Assembly: GCA_003952965.2 (NCBI GenBank)
Contig: CM025850.1
Span: forward strand, 38,231,557 to 38,295,556
Length of the DNA: 64,000 nucleotides
Direction of reading: 5' to 3'
From: Morella rubra
Taxonomy: Eukaryota > Streptophyta > Magnoliopsida > Fagales > Myricaceae
Shown: one piece after another, positions 58,731 to 64,000 of the stretch
How positions within the stretch are numbered: position 1 is the first letter of the stretch
Layout: each line of letters opens with the position of its first letter
The notes under the pieces: generated by a model
Seen by the model: the letters and a program-made list of their open reading frames with translations, nothing else
The model's database searches: none
Told to the model about the DNA's origin: nothing
Program-made: the position numbers and the translations under genes

Positions 58731-61050
58731 AAGGAAGCGAATAAGCGACTGTCTGTGTGTGCCATGAAAACAAAAAAAAAAGTGTGCGCCTTTGTTTGCG
58801 CTCGTGTTGGTGTCTATTTTGTTTTGCATTTTTTTTTCTTTTTTTCCTTTTTAAAGCTTCTTTCCCCTATATATTTTCCTTTCTCGGAATTATTCCTATT
58901 TTCGAAGAAAAACCCTCACGATATCTATTTTTTTTCTAGGAAAATGAGCTCACAATATCTATTTGATTGATTGCTATTTTTCTAGTTTTCAGTTTTCACC
59001 CTTTTTAAGCACAATAACTTTTAATTATCTCCTTTTTTTATTTTATTAACATAAAATATTTTCTCTAAAATAATCTCCATTAACCATAATTAACAAATTT
59101 GATAATAAATGACTTTATCAAATTTAGCAACTTCCTAAAAAGTGTGATTGGCATCCTTGTTGCTGTTTTGATTAGCATAGTTAGTCTTTTTGTTAAAACC
59201 CTCTTGATTATTAATCACCAGTAAGAATGAAATGGAATTAACATTTTTTTTGGGTAATTAAAATGGAATTAACATATTACAATGTAAATACTTCCAAAAT
59301 TTCCCTTCCCATATATAATACAACTACCCCAGTAAAACCACCCTCAATATATATTAATTAAACAACTTTTCTCTCCCAAAATTTTCTTTTTTCAGTCAAA
59401 GAATAACACCCCAAAAATTTCCCATCGCAGTTCTACACCTAACCTGTTTTTCCTTGTTCTTTTTGTTCTCACGTTGAACTCGAGCAATATCTAAAATATT
59501 GCCTAAAAATTCAAATCCACAGGATCATGAATATTGTATAGGAAATGGTTTAGTCCTGTTTTTCCCCCCAATCATTTTCAATGGATTCAAAGTTTGTTTA
59601 CACCTTGTTGTAGCCTCCTTCAATGAGCCCGTGAACTTTTGTCATGAGCTAATTTGGAAAACAAGTGACAAAAACACTTCGGGGAGAAGAGGACGCAGGG
59701 ATGAATCTTTTTCTAAGTCAGATTTTAATAAGCAAAATTGCAGTAATCTCTCCAGCAGCAAGATCAAAGGGACTTATGGGGCTGAAAGACAATCAAAAAA
59801 CCAAATTGGGTGTTGCCTTTACTGTTTGTTTGTTTTTTTTAAAGGCGGGGGGAGAGTGGGTGCATTTTGGATTGGAAAATACAACAATAATAGTACCAGC
59901 AGAAGCCACTGACACATTAATGTCGTTTTGGCACTAAACAGCTCAGCAATTGTACATGCGTACACTCGAGGAGTCAATAAAGATGCTTACATTCGAAGGA
60001 GGAATGATGTTGGGAGCCAGAGGCTCTATAGGGCACGTGGCCATGGCTCATGCTCTACAGACTACAATGATACGGCCCCTCTAGGATTCTCTCGCCCTAA
60101 GTTGCCTGCTGGAAACAAGAGTACGAGACTGTTGTATCAGCGTATATTATTATAATCCTGAGTCTGTGCAGTTATCCGTCCATATAAATTAGATAATTAC
60201 TAAGTAAAAAATTTTAGAATAACTCTAAAGAATTGATAACATTTTACAAGATTTTGAACTTATAATTTTAGAAAGAACAGACCATTAAATCTTAGCCTTA
60301 ACTATTAGGCTAATCCCTTTGAGTTGTATGAGGGAATATTACTCACATTCGTTATAGGCATTTTTTTTCTAGGTGGAGTGGAATTAAGTATTATAAATAA
60401 AGATTCACGATTCCCCATTTTCCTGCTACCGATATGTTAAAATACTGTAATGATTCCCGGCAAAACACAAATAGATAAAAACAATTCTTACCATGATCTG
60501 GACTTGCTCGAACTTACCAAGAATCTGCATCTTGATAAGGCTAAAGGAAAAAGTATATGCCGTGACGTTGTTTCTGTGACCTCAATTTAGGTCCTAATCA
60601 GGATCAAATACAAAAGAGAAAAAGAGGTTAAAAGCCTCAATGATTAACCACTTGATTTCAAAACTAAGCTCCAAGAGCATACAATATTCACGCATGCTCA
60701 GGCAGGCCGTTCCTGTGCTTGTCATCGTTCCCATCTCTTGTCCACCTATCGTGATCATGCTTGGAGCAAGTTGAAAGACATCCCCCGAGTCGTCCTATTT
60801 TGATTATAACTCAGGCTCAACGTGCCAATATTATAATGGGTGTGTAAGTTTGTTTTGATTAGGACCTGTGGATCGATCAAAGTGATTGGTGATTGAGGTG
60901 ATCTGCAGAGCAGAGCCCAAAGGACCATTTTGTCAACCTACAGGGGGCTGTTACAGAGTTGCAAAATATAAGGGAAGCAGTCTGTTTTGGTCATTTAGTT
61001 CTTGTGTGGTTTAGAGTAATTAATAGAATAGACGGCATTAATTAGGCCGC
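58731..61050. other. Intergenic region upstream of RAPTOR, no gene recognised
   Basis: AT-rich with T and A homopolymers. A 137-codon open frame (59,499-59,912) and a 75-codon one (59,928-60,155) have no recognisable domain, no supporting splice structure and plain composition, so I do not call them genes. Confidence 0.5.
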
Positions 61051-63440
61051 CATGGACATGAATATGACCATTACCAAGCGTGGAGCAATCTTATTAGTAT
61101 ACCTCTCTGACTGTACAATGCTCTTAAACTCTTATACTATTTCTTTTTGTGGGCTAGGAAAAGGCATGCACATAAATTTTAACAACATCTACAAAAGTGA
61201 AAAAGGATGGAGTTTAAGGCGTGCCATGTGCATCTGCAGATGATATCATCTTCGTTTTTAATCTTATAGGTGGGAAGGCATACTCTATGATTCTTTTGCC
61301 ACAAATACCTTCAGGATGGTAGAAACTAGAAGCCCATGGGCACTTTATGAGTTAGTGACTAAAAAGTCTCCAGTCTTCATCTATTGGGTTGTAAGATATT
61401 GGTGTTTTGGAAAAGGATCTACTAGTGGTTGCACTTTTCATGCCTAAATCTTCATAATTTATGCTATTTTTGGGGGAGGGAGTGAGGCGGGCATTAGAGT
61501 TTCACCAGCAACATTATGGGATTTGCAGACCTGCATAATTTTCACCACTTGATTTCCAAATTAGAAAATATGCAGAAAACTCAAACTGGAGAACATATTA
61601 ATTCCAAAGGAGATTTGTCTAAAAGTGACAGAAGTCATCTAGGATTCGACTTCTACAATGAAATGGGAAATTAGGCCAGTTGATGCAGATGTAACACGCC
61701 TATGCCGACACCCTCTGCTTGAACTTTCATGTGTCCAAAAAGTGCCAAGAATATCAAGTGCCAACCACCTTCAATGTTTTCAGTACTACACAATCGGATC
61801 TCCAACCATATGGCCTCTGTTTATATATCCTTGTCGAATCTGTGTTTGAGATTTTGATCTGAGATATAATCATCATTTGGGAACAAAAAGAGAAAATACC
61901 CTGTTTCGCATAAAGATGATAGGATGAGAATATCTTTAATTCGGTATAACATATACGGTGAATATTTAAAGGGTGGTGGGGTTGGTCCGTGGGGTCTAAC
62001 CCGAGTTGGATATCATCAACGAGGTCAATTTTCTGCATAAGATATCATCAACTAGCCAAGCCAGGCGTTTGTGAGCAATGAAGAAATAAAGGCGTTTAGG
62101 TAATCAATGAGTAAGGCGCTCCACCTCCCACATTCATTCCAAAACCACAATTTCGATCCAATTCGGCATCCTATTAGAAGACAACCATCTCGATTTAAAA
62201 TATGCTTGAAAGGACAAGAAGTTGACCTAGAAGTCACAATATTCTATGGAAGAAAGCATTAATAATTTGGCCACCTTTTTCATCTCCAGCTTTTTCTTCA
62301 TTGCTTTTTGTGCACCACACACCGTAAAGAAGGACTGAAAAGAGTGACGCTAGGCCCAAGCACCTCCACATGTGTCCCTACATTTTAGGGTTCAACCCCC
62401 ACCAACCTTTAGCGGCGCGTTTCTGGTACTGCTATAAACAGAGCGCTACAAGGGCCTGTTACCTGTAGACTTCCTTCTTCTTCCCTCGTCTTTTGTTTTC
62501 CAATTTTTTCTCTTTTGGCTAATAGGATTGCTTCCTCACTAACATTAAATTCCTATTTGTTGGACGCTTCTCAAGATCAAAAACCCCGAAAACTTTTTGT
62601 TGTTTTGGGATTTCATATGCTCTTTAGGATTATTTTCAAAAAGACAAGAACATGACTCACTTAGCACTATGCTTAATTGTTAATGCTATATGCCCTTTGA
62701 CTAACAAAGGAAGGGAGGAGGGAGGAGTCAATATCCACTACTCTCTTGGATGACAATTCTTTCAAGCTGTTGTGAGATCTTGACACTCACACTGCGAATC
62801 TATCACTTATTCTAAAAATTTAAACTGATAGGAAAATGACGATTTTATTATTTGAATTATATTCTCTAACATCCAGAAGCTCCTAATTACTCAACACCTC
62901 CTATTGTTGTGTGTTTGATATTTACAGTATAAAGTCCCCATTATTAAAATGCTATGAGAAGTTTGAATGAATGGACCATGGCTGATGGCTCTGCTGTTTT
63001 TCCACACACCATGTGGATGGAAAACGGGAAATGGAATAGGTCACTACTGACGTCTTCAAAGGTTGCTACAAAAGTCGAGGAGTACTTAGAAATTCTTTAG
63101 GGTTCCATTGACTTGCGTGATTGTGGGCAACAAAGTAAAACTGAGTGCTTCACATTTTAGCATCCCTATGATCTTGGGCAGAGGAAGTGTTCCATGACCT
63201 TGGACTTTTTTTTTATTCATTTTTTGTTGTACTTTTACCCATTTATTTATTCTCACATCCATAATAATGGTGCATGCACCGGGATGGATGACAATTACAT
63301 TCATCCACGTTATTTATTTATCTTTTTCTTTTTCTTTTTCTTTCTTCTTGTCAGTATGATTTTCTGCTCCTGATACCATCTTGGTTAACTTTTATGCTGA
63401 CCGGACGGACTTGAAAAATAGCTGGCAATCGTGGTTATGA
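61051..63440. other. Intergenic region, no gene recognised
   Basis: Only short open frames occur. At about 62,430 there is CTATAAACAG followed by a pyrimidine-rich leader-like stretch (CTTCCTTCTTCTTCCC). It looks like a core promoter and 5' UTR, but no coding sequence follows within the next 500 bp. Confidence 0.45.
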
Positions 63441-63448
63441 AAAATGAT

Positions 63449-63644
63449 TGGGCCTACTTTTTTGGGTTGGGCCTACTTCCCAATAGGAAAATGGGTTGGG
63501 CCTAGATGTAAAAAGCGTTGAAATTACTCTGGGCTCGTCCAACTCCTGTGAGATGTAAAATGGGTTGGGCCTTGCTGTAAAAATTCTGTTTGTTTGCTGA
63601 GATCCACACTCTCTTTCCAGCCCAAAACAAGTGAGTTTTGGGCC
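63449..63644. promoter_or_regulatory. Cluster of seven TGGGCC/T (site II) motifs
   Basis: TGGGCC or TGGGCT occurs at 63,449, 63,468, 63,497, 63,530, 63,566, 63,639 and, inverted, 63,619 (AGCCCA). Three of them sit in the repeated context ATGGGTTGGGCCT. Site II motifs are TCP-factor sites often found in promoters of ribosomal, mitochondrial and cell-cycle genes. No gene is visible downstream inside the window, so the target may begin beyond 64,000; a repeat-derived cluster is the alternative. Confidence 0.4.
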
Positions 63645-64000
63645 CACTAATAAAGGGTTTCTACCTTCCGTCTCTTATGAAATAAGATTACGATAAGCTC
63701 TTCTGTCTCTATTCTTTTGAGCTTTTAGCTAAAGAATGTCTTCCCATTGTTGAAATAAGCTTAAAGAAGTTGGCAATCCTATTTATTACTAAAAACTAAT
63801 AATTTACCGAGAAGAAAATACTCTCTGGAAAATTTTCAACTGCCGTTTCAATGCCTTCATTAGTTGATCATTTTTTAATTCTGACTTTTTAATTAATTCG
63901 TGTGTGATATATATGTTTCCGATAATGATGGGTGAAACAATCTCTTTTTCTTTTTTCTAATTAAGATTCGCATTCAAAAAATTCAAGGAAACATGGTTTG
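63645..64000. other. Window end, no feature seen
   Basis: AT-rich sequence after the TGGGCC cluster; no open frame of note. Confidence 0.4.

Noticed and set aside
59499..60155. 137-codon and 75-codon plus-strand open frames
   Set aside because: No recognisable domain, no splice partners, and composition like the surrounding intergenic DNA.
62430..62560. TATA-like box and CT-rich leader as the promoter of a gene or microRNA
   Set aside because: No coding sequence, foldback or known microRNA follows within the visible DNA; kept only as a note in the intergenic entry.
1..64000. CRISPR arrays, bacterial operons, rRNA or tRNA genes, endogenous pararetrovirus
   Set aside because: The window is eukaryotic; no regularly spaced repeats with unique spacers, no rRNA or tRNA-like fold recognised, and no virus-type coat or movement protein seen.

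Overview
This is nuclear DNA from a flowering plant, most likely a eudicot and probably a woody one. The evidence is AT-rich intergenic sequence, short GT-AG introns, and clear plant genes for ABA2, RAPTOR, a TOM1-like VHS/GAT protein, CYP98A and LURP-one-related proteins. There is also a dense population of LTR retrotransposons, LINE tails, MITEs and a gene-carrying Mutator-like element. I cannot name the species from sequence alone.

The left part (1-30 kb) is gene-poor and built from decayed genes and mobile DNA. It holds a CYP98A fragment (about 2.84-3.25 kb) and two broken LURP-one-related genes. One LURP gene is on the minus strand at 3.6-4.3 kb; the other is on the plus strand at 14.9-19.8 kb and is split inside an exon by a 3.83-kb non-autonomous LTR retrotransposon. 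There are four LINE 3' fragments, fold-back repeats and MITEs. A segment found around 20.7-26.2 kb is repeated at 35.4-37.3 kb, and part of it again at 9.37-9.70 kb. A minus-strand Copia gag region (26.2-29.4 kb) is interrupted by a 1,409-bp Mutator-like element with about 315-bp terminal inverted repeats and a perfect 9-bp target duplication. That element carries an mTERF-family gene fragment.

The right part (30-59 kb) holds the real genes. ABA2 (30,233-32,356, plus) encodes the short-chain dehydrogenase of abscisic acid synthesis and looks intact. Next is the 5' part of a probable plastid protein gene (33,340-35,231, plus), which stops after its third exon at the edge of duplicated copy B. 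A TOM1-like gene (38,840-44,582, plus, 9 exons) and RAPTOR (58,334-46,280, minus, 23 exons) are convergent. RAPTOR is the TOR-complex-1 scaffold, and TOM1-like proteins sort ubiquitinated membrane cargo. These neighbours act in separate pathways, although TOR and ABA signalling are known to interact in plants.

Three otherwise conserved genes (plastid protein, TOM1-like, RAPTOR) each contain one- or two-base deletions that break the frame. The lesions are all single-base losses in well-conserved exons with good splice sites, so assembly consensus error is as likely as true gene decay. From 59 to 64 kb I see no gene, but a cluster of TGGGCC motifs at 63.45-63.65 kb resembles a plant promoter. 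I found no new molecular system. The most distinctive items are the mTERF-carrying transposon, the dated retrotransposon disruption of the LURP gene, the nested duplication and a perfect 43-bp-stem hairpin.
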